A stretch of DNA of 10,673 nt from Deltaproteobacteria bacterium (GCA_011056825.1 DSBH01000012.1:1-10673), one strand, 5' to 3'; shown: positions 1 to 7,253, counted from the first letter of the stretch. Notes: a model not told the origin generated them from the sequence alone. Translations and numbers: made by a program.

Positions 1-882
1 GAGTTGTTCAGTCAGGCCGTCGTATCGACCGCCACCGGCCACGGCATTCTGGGCGCCCAGCGCGGTGGTGGTAACTTCAAAAGCGGTTCTCCGGTAATAA
101 TCGAGACCCCGCACCATGCCGCCGTTGACGACAAACGGTACGTCGAGTGCTTCCAGGTAGCGCTTCAGCTCATCAAAGTGCGCGGCGCATTCATCACAGA
201 GGGAATCGAGAATCACGGGCGCTTTTTCGACGAGGCGGCGGCATCCCTCGTTCTTGCAGTCAAAAACCCGAAGCGGATTCGTGTCAAGCCGCCTGCGGCA
301 GTCATCGCAGAGTTCGTCCCTGCGGGCATCAAGAAACGTGATCACGCGTTCCTTGAAAACAGGGCGACACCTGGGGCAGCCCAGTGAATTAATTTCCAGT
401 TGCAGCCCCGGCAGTCCCAACTCGCCAAGAAAAAGAACGAGCATGAACAGGAGCTCGGCATCAGTCCGTGGATCGGCCGATCCAAAAACCTCCACGTTTA
501 TCTGGTGAAACTGGCGGTAACGGCCTTTCTGGGGCCGTTCGCGCCTGAACATGGGACCCATGGTATACAGCTTCGATACTGCTTCATGCTGGTGAAGGTG
601 GTGCTCCAGATAGGCCCGGACGACCGATGCCGTCGCCTCAGGTCGCAGCGTCAGTGAATCACCGCCCCGGTCATCGAAGGTATACATCTCCTTTTCCACG
701 ATGTCGGTTGTGTCGCCGATGCCCCGGCTGAAAAGTTCCGTCTTCTCGAGGATGGGAATGCGGATTTCCCGCAGGCCGAACGAAGAAAAAATCCTCCTGG
801 CCGTGTCTTCCACGTGCCGCCACCGGCCCGTCTCGTCGGGCAGAATGTCTTTGAACCCCCGAACGGAGGTAATCAACCCCAT
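1..882 (-). CDS. hisS: Histidyl-tRNA synthetase (HisRS), 3' end outside the window
   Basis: Class II aminoacyl-tRNA synthetase that charges tRNA-His with histidine in the cytoplasm. Seen: 294 residues from an ATG at 882, open to the left edge; typical family members are about 410-430 residues, so the C-terminal anticodon-binding domain is missing here. The N-terminus has GFKDILPDE (9-17). Class II motif 2 lies around 109-124 (GPMFRRERPQKGRYRQ). The histidine-binding motifs are RGLDYY (258-263) and GGGRYDGL (283-290). An insertion at about 165-235 holds paired cysteines (C169/C172, C192/C195, C209/C214, C229/C232), as in many bacterial HisRS of this type. The start is preceded by AGGAG four bases upstream. 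It lies 111 bases downstream of comEC on the same strand and could be co-transcribed with it or use its own promoter. Identification is very secure. Confidence 0.97.
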   Translation of the reverse strand, partial: MGLITSVRGFKDILPDETGRWRHVEDTARRIFSSFGLREIRIPILEKTELFSRGIGDTTDIVEKEMYTFDDRGGDSLTLRPEATASVVRAYLEHHLHQHEAVSKLYTMGPMFRRERPQKGRYRQFHQINVEVFGSADPRTDAELLFMLVLFLGELGLPGLQLEINSLGCPRCRPVFKERVITFLDARRDELCDDCRRRLDTNPLRVFDCKNEGCRRLVEKAPVILDSLCDECAAHFDELKRYLEALDVPFVVNGGMVRGLDYYRRTAFEVTTTALGAQNAVAGGGRYDGLTEQL

Positions 883-916
883 GGCTCCTGCTCTCCCCTT
901 TGATTACAAGGCGAAC

Positions 917-949
917 CTGATACCATAGATCGTGGTGAAAGGCAATCAA
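917..949 (-). promoter_or_regulatory. Candidate hisS promoter in the comEC-hisS gap
   Basis: The 111-base gap between comEC and hisS has two overlapping sigma-70-like possibilities on the minus strand. One is TTGCCT (945-940), 17 bases, TATCAG (922-917). The other is TTGATT (949-944), 16 bases, TATGGT (927-922). Each element is only a partial match, so this is a weak call. An 8-bp inverted repeat, CTTTGATT at 898-905 and AATCAAAG at 944-951, flanks the region. No terminator is visible after comEC, so read-through from comEC is also possible. Confidence 0.25.
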
Positions 950-993
950 AGATCGCCGTTAACGCTCGACTTTCTCAGAGATTGACACGTGAG

Positions 994-3471
994 TTAATCC
1001 GGCCGCGAGGAATCTTTCGAAAGAAACGGAATGACCCGGACACGGCGGCCGTCGGAGGAGACTGTCACGGCGCCGTCGAGATCGGTCCGATACAGGGAGG
1101 TTCCGGCTTTCTCGTAGCGTTTTATCACGTCGGAGCGGGGAAAGCCGAAGGGATTGTCGAATCCGGCGCTGACCACGGCGATGTCGGCTTTTACAGCATC
1201 GAGAAATCCGGGGCTGCTCGACAGGCCACTGCCGTGATGAGGGGCCTGCAGGACGGTGTTTTTTAAAGAACCGTATCGTTGGACAAGCAACGCCTCGGTT
1301 TCTCCCGGTATGTCGCTCGTGAAGAGGAATCCCGTATCGCCGAAGCGTATTTCAAAGACAAGGCCGCGGGCGTTGAAATCATGGTCTTCCGGCTGAATTT
1401 TGCCTGTCCGGCAGGGCCGGTCGGGATGCAGTATTCGGACCACTGCGCCGCCGAAAACATGGTCGTCTGTCCCGCTCCACATCACCTCGTGGAAGATATT
1501 TTTCCGCTCGATGATCCCGGCGAAACGGCGGTAGCTCTCGCTGCTGTTTGCTTCCCCGTTCGACCAGACTTCACCGATGTTGAATGTCTCCAGTATAAAG
1601 GGCAATCCGCCGATGTGATCCTGGTCCGGGTGAGTCAGGACCACCACGTCGACAGTCCTGATTCTTCGGCGGCGCAGATAGGGTCCGACAATATTTTTCC
1701 CCACGTCGAAAGCCGGGTCGAAAAAGCCGCCTCCGTCGACCAGCATGATCCGCCTGTCGGGAAAGACGACAACGGCGGAGTTTCCCTGTCCCACGTCGAG
1801 AAATGTTACTTCCAGCACTCCCGACGGGATTCCGATCCTGTCCAGGTAACGGCCGTGGGCGATGCCGCAGAGCGCGACGACAAGGCAGGCTGCTGCAACG
1901 GCGGCGGGCAATCGCCGGTTTGACCCGTTTCGAAGGGTGTCGATACATTTCAGGGCCAGCCAGAAAGAACCATAGAAGCAGCAGATACCGGGAAGCCCGG
2001 GGGTCGAGAGATGAACGCCCGACCATGAAAGATCGGCAAGAGTGGAGATGATCGACAGCGCAGGCGCGAGAACGACGGCCGACGCCTTGAAAAGAAAAAG
2101 CGACAATCCCGGGAAAAAGGGGGCCGCCAAGGCCGCCGCTATGCCCGCGGGAAGAACGCCGAATCCGATGAGCGGCACCACGAGCAGGTTGGCGATCAGG
2201 GCAACCGTTGAAACACGGTTGAATGAATAGGCGATGACGGGCGCCGTGGCGAGCGATGCGGCGACGGTGACGACGATGAAAAGTACGATTCCCCTGGCGA
2301 TCCTGTTTTTTTCGAGAACGGCGGGAAACGGCCGCACGCGGGGAAGAACCATGAGTATGGCGGCAACGGCGATGAAGGACAGCTGGAACGAGATGTCGAA
2401 AAGCGACGAGGGAACGAGGACGAGAATAATAATCGCCGCCATTGCGAGCGCGTTGAGCAGGTTGTTCGACCGTGACAGGAGCAGAGCGCAGGCGAAGACG
2501 GCGATCATGATCACGGCCCGCTGCGTCGAGACGCCGAAACCGGCCATGAAGGCATAGAACAGCACCACCGGGATTGCAAATAAGGCGGAGACCTTCTGCA
2601 GATTCATCTTCAGGAGCAGGACGCTGTTCAGGCTCATTATGGCTCGTACCGCCAGGAAGGTGAAAAACGCGGCCATTCCGACATGAAAACCCGATATGGC
2701 GAGCAGGTGGGCCACGCCCGCCCGGTTGAACCGTTCCCGCATGTCGGGGTGAATGCGCTCCTTCTCGCCGAGAACGAGCGCTCCCAGCAGTTCCCGCAGG
2801 GGCGGTTGAGTCGCATCGGCGATGAGATTCCGCACCCGGCTTCGAAGGGTTTCAATTGTCGCCGTCAGAGGATTTCCTCCGCCCCGTCTCAGTATGACGA
2901 TATCGATGGGACGGCTGACCGAGGCCGTAAGTGCTATGTGGCGACGCCGCAGATAGCTTTCATAATCGAAGCCGCCGGGATTATTAAAATTTCTTGGTTT
3001 CTTCAGCCTGGCGGTGAAACGGATATAGTCGCCGTAACGGAACGTATCGGGAATGTTGCGAGCCGTCAGCAGGACCGTGCCTCGAACAGGCCTTCTTTTC
3101 GTTTCATCGAGAAGCGCGGTCACCGATACGATGAATCTGGATTTGGCCGGGACAACGCGGGGGTTTTCGACGATGTATCCTTCCATTGTGTAATAATTTC
3201 GTTCCGCGGCAAGCGCGATCAGGCCGTCATCGCCGGGCCGCTCCCGGAGGTGCGCCGAATCCTGCGCAGCGACGAATCCCAGGATGAACCAGGCCGCGGC
3301 GAGAACGCCGACGGCGGCGATCCGGCGGAGGCCGATTCGACAAACGACCGGGACAAGTATCACGGGAACGGGCAACAGAAGCAGAGGCATGATGCCGGGC
3401 AGGGGCCACCGGTCGCCGGTCGCTATGCCGGCCATGAAGAGTACGCAGATCACCGCGAGGGGTGTTTTCAT
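994..3471 (-). CDS. comEC: ComEC/Rec2 family DNA-uptake channel protein, full length
   Basis: Inner-membrane protein that carries single-stranded DNA into the cytoplasm during natural transformation. Seen: 825 residues, within the usual 700-850 range, with all three parts. A short N-terminal membrane region is followed by a DUF4131/OB-like domain (about 50-190, with NPGGFDYESYL at 164-174). The polytopic Competence domain (about 220-510) carries the signature HLLAISGFHVG (255-265). A C-terminal metallo-beta-lactamase-like domain (about 552-815) has the metal motif H614-x-D616-x-D618-H619 (THPDQDHIGG), TSD at 718-720, and APHHGSG (743-749). Because the metal ligands are retained, the domain could be an active nuclease, as proposed for ComEC in other bacteria. 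An in-frame TAG lies 18 bases upstream of the ATG, so this is the most upstream ATG available; its Shine-Dalgarno is weak. It is divergent from pilS and upstream of hisS. The family is certain; a role in transformation is inferred. Confidence 0.95.
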   Translation of the reverse strand: MKTPLAVICVLFMAGIATGDRWPLPGIMPLLLLPVPVILVPVVCRIGLRRIAAVGVLAAAWFILGFVAAQDSAHLRERPGDDGLIALAAERNYYTMEGYIVENPRVVPAKSRFIVSVTALLDETKRRPVRGTVLLTARNIPDTFRYGDYIRFTARLKKPRNFNNPGGFDYESYLRRRHIALTASVSRPIDIVILRRGGGNPLTATIETLRSRVRNLIADATQPPLRELLGALVLGEKERIHPDMRERFNRAGVAHLLAISGFHVGMAAFFTFLAVRAIMSLNSVLLLKMNLQKVSALFAIPVVLFYAFMAGFGVSTQRAVIMIAVFACALLLSRSNNLLNALAMAAIIILVLVPSSLFDISFQLSFIAVAAILMVLPRVRPFPAVLEKNRIARGIVLFIVVTVAASLATAPVIAYSFNRVSTVALIANLLVVPLIGFGVLPAGIAAALAAPFFPGLSLFLFKASAVVLAPALSIISTLADLSWSGVHLSTPGLPGICCFYGSFWLALKCIDTLRNGSNRRLPAAVAAACLVVALCGIAHGRYLDRIGIPSGVLEVTFLDVGQGNSAVVVFPDRRIMLVDGGGFFDPAFDVGKNIVGPYLRRRRIRTVDVVVLTHPDQDHIGGLPFILETFNIGEVWSNGEANSSESYRRFAGIIERKNIFHEVMWSGTDDHVFGGAVVRILHPDRPCRTGKIQPEDHDFNARGLVFEIRFGDTGFLFTSDIPGETEALLVQRYGSLKNTVLQAPHHGSGLSSSPGFLDAVKADIAVVSAGFDNPFGFPRSDVIKRYEKAGTSLYRTDLDGAVTVSSDGRRVRVIPFLSKDSSRPD

Positions 3472-3570
3472 GGCGGAATTCCCACACTATTGTTGTATCT
3501 GGAGGAAATGAACGGAGAAGAACCTGATCGCCGGTGTAGAAGTCGGACCGGGATGAGTATGACAGCAGAT

Positions 3571-3599
3571 TGTCTACCGATTTCACTCGAGGCTGTCAA
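3571..3599 (-). promoter_or_regulatory. Candidate sigma-70 promoter for comEC
   Basis: On the minus strand a perfect -35 box TTGACA (3599-3594) is followed after 17 bases by TAGACA (3576-3571), a poor -10 box. The predicted start would be near 3563, giving a leader of about 90 bases before the comEC ATG. Spacing and the consensus -35 support it; the weak -10 keeps confidence moderate. Confidence 0.4.
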
Positions 3600-3600
3600 G

Positions 3601-3621
3601 TCGCGGGTCCGAAATCCGCGA
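3601..3621. repeat. Perfect 6-bp hairpin next to the comEC -35 box
   Basis: TCGCGG (3601-3606) and CCGCGA (3616-3621) form a perfect inverted repeat with a 9-base loop. It lies one base upstream of the putative comEC -35 box. No T-run follows on either strand, so it does not look like a terminator. It may be an operator half-pair or simply one more member of the palindrome cluster in this spacer. Confidence 0.4.
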
Positions 3622-3646
3622 TATTCAGTGCCCGGTTCTTTGAAGT

Positions 3647-3681
3647 CCGGTCTATCCTTCGACGAGGCTCAGGATGACCGG
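3647..3681. repeat. REP-like palindromic element, copy 1
   Basis: CCGGTC (3647-3652) and ATCC (3654-3657) pair with GGAT (3672-3675) and GACCGG (3676-3681), a 10-bp stem with one bulged T. The loop region holds the core TTCGACGAGGCTCA. The core CCTTCGAC..GCTCAGG resembles a dispersed repeat that I recall from many environmental bacterial genomes; that family link is from memory. No T-tract follows. The same 19-base core recurs, with changes confined to the middle five bases, at 3730-3748. Confidence 0.6.
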
Positions 3682-3709
3682 ATTTGACCACACCGTTCGG
3701 CCTCGTGTG

Positions 3710-3764
3710 CCCCCTTCAGGGGGTAAAGCCCTTCGGCATAGCTCAGGACAGGCCCTGTCGAAGG
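3710..3764. repeat. REP-like palindromic element, copy 2, with an adjoining small hairpin
   Basis: The segment starts with a 5-bp hairpin (CCCCC 3710-3714, loop TTCA, GGGGG 3719-3723). Next, CCTTCG (3730-3735) pairs with CGAAGG (3759-3764), enclosing the inner palindrome GACAGGCCCTGTC (3747-3759). Positions 3730-3748 match 15 of 19 bases of the core at 3656-3674, and the right end is that core's start in inverted orientation. Two such units about 50 bases apart suggest a small REP/REPIN-type cluster rather than a gene. Confidence 0.6.
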
Positions 3765-3865
3765 CCGGCGCCTTCTCCCGTTGGTCCTTTGATTTTTTCG
3801 TGCTGATGACCCCAAAACCCGCTCTATGTAAAACCGGTCGCGGATTGTGGGGGCTGGACGTTTTC

Positions 3866-3894
3866 TGGACATGGTGCGTACGAAAGTGTACTAT
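3866..3894 (+). promoter_or_regulatory. Candidate sigma-70 promoter for pilSR
   Basis: TGGACA (3866-3871), a 17-base spacer, then TACTAT (3889-3894): five of six -35 bases and four of six -10 bases match consensus. It would start transcription near 3901, about 40 bases before the pilS ATG. The position, spacing and lack of a competing site make it the best candidate in the spacer. Confidence 0.55.
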
Positions 3895-3939
3895 CTTTTG
3901 AGTAAAAACCTGTAAACAGCCAGGCAAAGGGGACGAACG

Positions 3940-5625
3940 ATGACGACGGAAAAAGCGGCGCCGGGCGACGAAGGGGTCGCACGGCTTCGGTGGCTTATAT
4001 TTCTGCGTCTGTTCATCTTGTCCTTTCTTCTCGGGATCGCCGCGCTCATTCAGTCCAGCGGTGACGAGGCGGTCTCCGACAGTTCCCTGTATCTGGTGTT
4101 CGCCATCATCGGCGTCACCTACGTCCTGTCAATCTTTTATATCGTGCTGCCCCGATTTCTTGCCGGTGCCGCGCTGAACGTATCACTCCAGGCGATCATC
4201 GACGTGACGCTTATAACAGCGCTGGTATACGTGACGGGTGGCGTGGGAAGCATCTATTCTATTCTCTATCCCCTTGTCATCATCTACGGAGCGCTCTTCA
4301 TGGGCCGAAGGGGCGCCCTTCTCATCGCCTCTCTCGCCGCAATCTGTTACGGCGGTCTTCTGGACCTGGAGTATTTCGGGTACATTCATTCAATGTACGG
4401 CGACACGAATCATTACAGTTTCACCGCCGGGTATGTCTTTTCGCGGATGTTCATACATATTGTCTTCTTTTATATCATCGCGGTCCTGGCGGCGTTCGTG
4501 GTTGAGCGCGAGCGCAGAGTTACATCGCTTCTCACGGAACGGGAAGATTCGTTCAGGCGGTTGGACCTGCTTCACAAGAGCATCATTGAATCGGTCAACG
4601 TGGGAATAGTCACCATCGACCGGGAAGGCGCGATACGTTCATTCAACAGGGCCGCCGAGGAAATAACGGGACGGCGACGGTACCAGGTAATGAAGAGAAA
4701 CATCGAGGAAGTGGCGCCCGGCATCGCACGTATTCTGGCCGGGAGGGACACGGAGAGGCGGATGGTGGAAACGACGGAAACATCGGCTGACGGACGGGAG
4801 ATGATCGTGGGATGTTCCCTTTCTCCGCTTCTGGATTCTTCCATGCAGCAGGTGGGAAATATTATTATTTTCCGTGACCTGACGGCGATGAAGACCATGG
4901 AACGTGAAGTGGAACGCAACAAAAAAATGGCTTTCCTGGGGGAAATGTCGGCCGTGCTGGCCCATGAACTGCGGAACCCCCTGGCGTCGATCAGCGGGTC
5001 GATTCAATTGCTTCGCCGCGATCTTCCTCTCGATGAGGGAGACAGAAAACTGATGGACATTATCGAACGGGGAAGGAACCAGCTCGAAACACTGGCGGGC
5101 GATTTTCTGCTCCTGGCCAGGTCGCGGGCTGCGATTCCCGAAGACGACATCGACGCGTCCGTCCTTGTCGACGAAGTCCTGGATTCGGCCCGGATGGGAA
5201 ACGACTGGAACGGTGGTATTAACCTCGTGCGACGATACGACGAGAAATGCCGAATACGGGGAAATCGGACCGAGGTGCGCCATGCCGTCATGAATATCAT
5301 CAGCAACGCCCTTCAGGCCATGCCGGAGGTAGGCGAACTTGCCGTCGAGACGCGATCGACCGGAGAATCCCCGTCCGGAAACGGCGGCTTTATTGAAATC
5401 GAAATCCGTGATACGGGGAATGGCATTGACCCGGGCATTCTGAAAAACGTGCGGGAACCTTTTTTCACCACCAGGGAATCGGGAACGGGACTGGGACTTG
5501 CAATCGTGGACCGGGTTATGGCAAATCACGGAGGTTATTTTCGTATAGAAGCCGCGACCGGACGGGGAACACGAGCGGTGCTGGGATTTCCCGTTCATGA
5601 TGACGCGGTCAACTCCGGGGAGTAA
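3940..5625 (+). CDS. pilS: PilS-like membrane sensor histidine kinase
   Basis: Autophosphorylating kinase of a two-component pair that would phosphorylate the adjacent PilR; it sits in the inner membrane. Seen: 561 residues. The N-terminal part (about 16-188) has roughly six hydrophobic helices and no large periplasmic domain. A PAS-like segment (about 209-315) comes next, then a HisKA domain with phosphoacceptor H342 in AHELRNPLAS, then an HATPase domain with the N box (NIISNALQA 452-460), G1 (DTGNGI 491-496), F box (EPFFTT 506-511) and G2 (GTGLGL 515-520). All catalytic boxes are intact. The six-helix/PAS/kinase layout matches PilS of Pseudomonas, which is known to sense pilin in the membrane. 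The ATG follows AAGGGG at good distance. It ends four bases before pilR, and pilA lies just beyond. The kinase call is certain; the pilS name rests on architecture and neighbours. Confidence 0.88.
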   Translation: MTTEKAAPGDEGVARLRWLIFLRLFILSFLLGIAALIQSSGDEAVSDSSLYLVFAIIGVTYVLSIFYIVLPRFLAGAALNVSLQAIIDVTLITALVYVTGGVGSIYSILYPLVIIYGALFMGRRGALLIASLAAICYGGLLDLEYFGYIHSMYGDTNHYSFTAGYVFSRMFIHIVFFYIIAVLAAFVVERERRVTSLLTEREDSFRRLDLLHKSIIESVNVGIVTIDREGAIRSFNRAAEEITGRRRYQVMKRNIEEVAPGIARILAGRDTERRMVETTETSADGREMIVGCSLSPLLDSSMQQVGNIIIFRDLTAMKTMEREVERNKKMAFLGEMSAVLAHELRNPLASISGSIQLLRRDLPLDEGDRKLMDIIERGRNQLETLAGDFLLLARSRAAIPEDDIDASVLVDEVLDSARMGNDWNGGINLVRRYDEKCRIRGNRTEVRHAVMNIISNALQAMPEVGELAVETRSTGESPSGNGGFIEIEIRDTGNGIDPGILKNVREPFFTTRESGTGLGLAIVDRVMANHGGYFRIEAATGRGTRAVLGFPVHDDAVNSGE

Positions 5626-5629
5626 ACAG

Positions 5630-7003
5630 ATGACACGCATAATGGTCGTTGACGACGATCAGGGCATGAGAGATTTTCTGGAAATTATGCTCGACCGTGA
5701 GGGGCACGAGGTCACCGCAGTCAAGAGCGGTCGCGAGGCGCTCGCGTGGTGCGAAAAACAGGTATTCGACCTGGTGATCACCGATCTTCGCATGCCCGGC
5801 ATGGACGGCATCGGCCTTCTCAGGGCCGTCAAGGAGCGGTCGCCGGAAACGATGGTTATACTCATAACCGCCTTTGCTTCAGGGGAAACGGCGCTCGCCG
5901 CCATGAAAGAAGGCGCCTACGACTACCTGGAAAAAAATTTTGATATCGACCGCCTGGAAAAGCTCATCAACGACGCACTGAAAAAAAAGGGCGCCGGCGA
6001 GGATGAAGCGCGTTTCATGAAGGATCTGAAACAGGCCTCCGGGTTCGGCCCCATGGTGGGAAAGAGCAAGGGCATGCTCAAGGTCTATTCACTGATATAC
6101 AAGGTGGCCGGTACGGGGGCCAACGTCCTTGTTCTCGGCGAGAGCGGCACGGGCAAGGAACTGGTGGCGCGGTCCATTCACGAGAACAGCCAGCGGCGGG
6201 ACAAGCCATTCGTGGTCATCAACTGCGGCGGCATACCGGAAACGCTGCTGGAGAGCGAACTTTTCGGCTATATGAAGGGATCATTCAGCGGCGCCTACGC
6301 CGACAAACCGGGCCTGTTCGAGCAGGCTCACCGGGGGACCATTTTTCTCGACGAGATCGGCGATCTCTCGCCGGCACTCCAGGTAAAGCTGCTGCGGGCG
6401 GTTCAGGAAAAGACTTTCAGGCGCGTGGGCGGGGCGGAGGACATCACCGTCGACGCGAGAATCATTTCCGCGACCAACCAGGATCTTGAAGCGAAGGTGC
6501 GGGAGAAAGAATTCCGGGAGGACCTGTACTACCGGCTCAACGTGATACCCGTACGTATTCCGCCCCTGCGGGAACGGCGGGAGGACATACCCCTTCTGGT
6601 GGACCACTTCATTCGCAAATACGGCAGGGAAACGGGAAGAAGCGTCCGTAACATTTCCGATTACGCCCTGGAGTTGCTCATGGACTATCCCTTTCCGGGA
6701 AACGTGCGCGAACTGGAAAATATTATCGAGCGGAGCGTGGCCCTTGAAACATCGACCATTATTCTGCCGGAAAATCTTGTTATTGCAACTCCTTCAATTC
6801 CCGATTCCGGCGGGTACACCGTCGGGTCGTTTCCCGATGAGGGTGTCGATCTGAACAGTTTTCTGGCGGACTGCGAGCGCCGCCTCATCACGGCCGCCCT
6901 GGAAAAGGCCGGAGGTTCAAAGACGAAAGCCTCACGTCTGCTGAACATCACTCCCGATTCCCTTCGTTACAGGATGGAAAAGAACGGCGGTGAATCGTCC
7001 TGA
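5630..7003 (+). CDS. pilR: PilR-like NtrC-family response regulator, sigma-54 activator
   Basis: DNA-binding enhancer protein that uses ATP to open sigma-54 promoters; the expected target is pilA. Seen: 457 residues from the ATG at 5630, chosen over in-frame ATGs at 5597 and 5600 because GGGGAG sits seven bases before it and the receiver domain then starts at once. The receiver domain (1-118) has acidic D8-D10, phosphoacceptor D52, T80 and K102. The AAA+ domain (about 140-380) has Walker A GESGTGKE (170-177), sigma-54 contact loop GSFSGA (217-222) and Walker B FLDE (239-242). A Fis-type helix-turn-helix closes the protein (about 413-452). Two oddities: the usual Lys-Pro after beta-5 of the receiver is Lys-Asn (K102-N103), and the loop threonine of GAFTGA is serine (S220). 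The reading frame is unbroken. Partner kinase pilS precedes it by four bases, so they form an operon. Confidence 0.9.
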   Translation: MTRIMVVDDDQGMRDFLEIMLDREGHEVTAVKSGREALAWCEKQVFDLVITDLRMPGMDGIGLLRAVKERSPETMVILITAFASGETALAAMKEGAYDYLEKNFDIDRLEKLINDALKKKGAGEDEARFMKDLKQASGFGPMVGKSKGMLKVYSLIYKVAGTGANVLVLGESGTGKELVARSIHENSQRRDKPFVVINCGGIPETLLESELFGYMKGSFSGAYADKPGLFEQAHRGTIFLDEIGDLSPALQVKLLRAVQEKTFRRVGGAEDITVDARIISATNQDLEAKVREKEFREDLYYRLNVIPVRIPPLRERREDIPLLVDHFIRKYGRETGRSVRNISDYALELLMDYPFPGNVRELENIIERSVALETSTIILPENLVIATPSIPDSGGYTVGSFPDEGVDLNSFLADCERRLITAALEKAGGSKTKASRLLNITPDSLRYRMEKNGGESS

Positions 7004-7019
7004 CGGCCGACGACCAAGA

Positions 7020-7055
7020 CCGTGAAAATCACGGCTAGATCCGTGAAAATCACGG
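7020..7055 (+). promoter_or_regulatory. Tandem palindromes, probable PilR upstream activating sites
   Basis: Two identical copies of CCGTGAAAATCACGG (7020-7034 and 7041-7055), each a perfect palindrome with 6-bp arms around AAA. Their centres are 21 bp apart, two helical turns, so both face the same side of the DNA. They begin 17 bases after the pilR stop and are centred about 162 and 141 bases before the predicted pilA start, a typical range for NtrC-family enhancer sites. There is no T-run, so they do not look like terminators. That PilR is the binder is inferred from position and symmetry. Confidence 0.7.
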
Positions 7056-7162
7056 GAAATGGTGCGGACGCCCCGACGATCCGCCATTCCGGAGGTGGAA
7101 CAACCCCTGTAACTATTTAAATTTACTGGATGGTAATAAATCACACCGGGGAACACGCCTGC

Positions 7163-7178
7163 TGGTACGATGGTTGCT
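7163..7178 (+). promoter_or_regulatory. Sigma-54 (-24/-12) promoter of pilA
   Basis: TGGTACG (7163-7169), four bases, TTGCT (7174-7178). This matches the consensus TGGCACG-N4-TTGCT except for one base and keeps the required 10 bases between the GG and GC pairs. The predicted start is near 7189, giving a leader of about 72 bases before pilA. An AT-rich stretch (about 7110-7143) lies between the upstream palindromes and the promoter and might help DNA bending. Confidence 0.85.
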
Positions 7179-7245
7179 CACATAATTAATACATGACGAG
7201 CGGGGAAGAGCCCTGCACTAATAAACTAAAAAAATTACAAAACAG

Positions 7246-7253
7246 AAGGAGGT
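7246..7253 (+). promoter_or_regulatory. Strong ribosome binding site of pilA
   Basis: AAGGAGGT lies seven bases before the pilA ATG. It is the fullest anti-16S match in the window, consistent with high expression of a major pilus subunit, and it fixes the start at the first of two adjacent ATG codons. Confidence 0.85.

Noticed and set aside
2683..3687. Long plus-strand open frame of 334 codons
   Set aside because: It lies antisense to the well-supported comEC coding sequence, has no recognisable domain or RBS and an unnatural charged composition. It is a shadow of GC-rich codon use.
3674..3901. Small open frames on both strands in the comEC-pilS spacer
   Set aside because: Their translations (such as HSSGQALSKAG and VILSLVEG) come from the REP-like repeats. 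I recall the same spurious peptides from other genomes that carry this repeat. They have no RBS or domain.
5597..5629. Earlier in-frame ATG starts for pilR overlapping pilS
   Set aside because: They would add eleven residues before the receiver domain with no RBS; ATG 5630 has GGGGAG at seven bases and starts the domain directly.
4639..5640. Long minus-strand open frame of 333 codons
   Set aside because: It is antisense to the pilS kinase domains, whose motifs are all intact on the plus strand. No protein-like features are visible.
7020..7055. Paired palindromes as terminators of pilSR
   Set aside because: The stems are only six pairs and are not followed by a T-run. Their two-turn phasing and distance to a sigma-54 promoter fit activator sites better.
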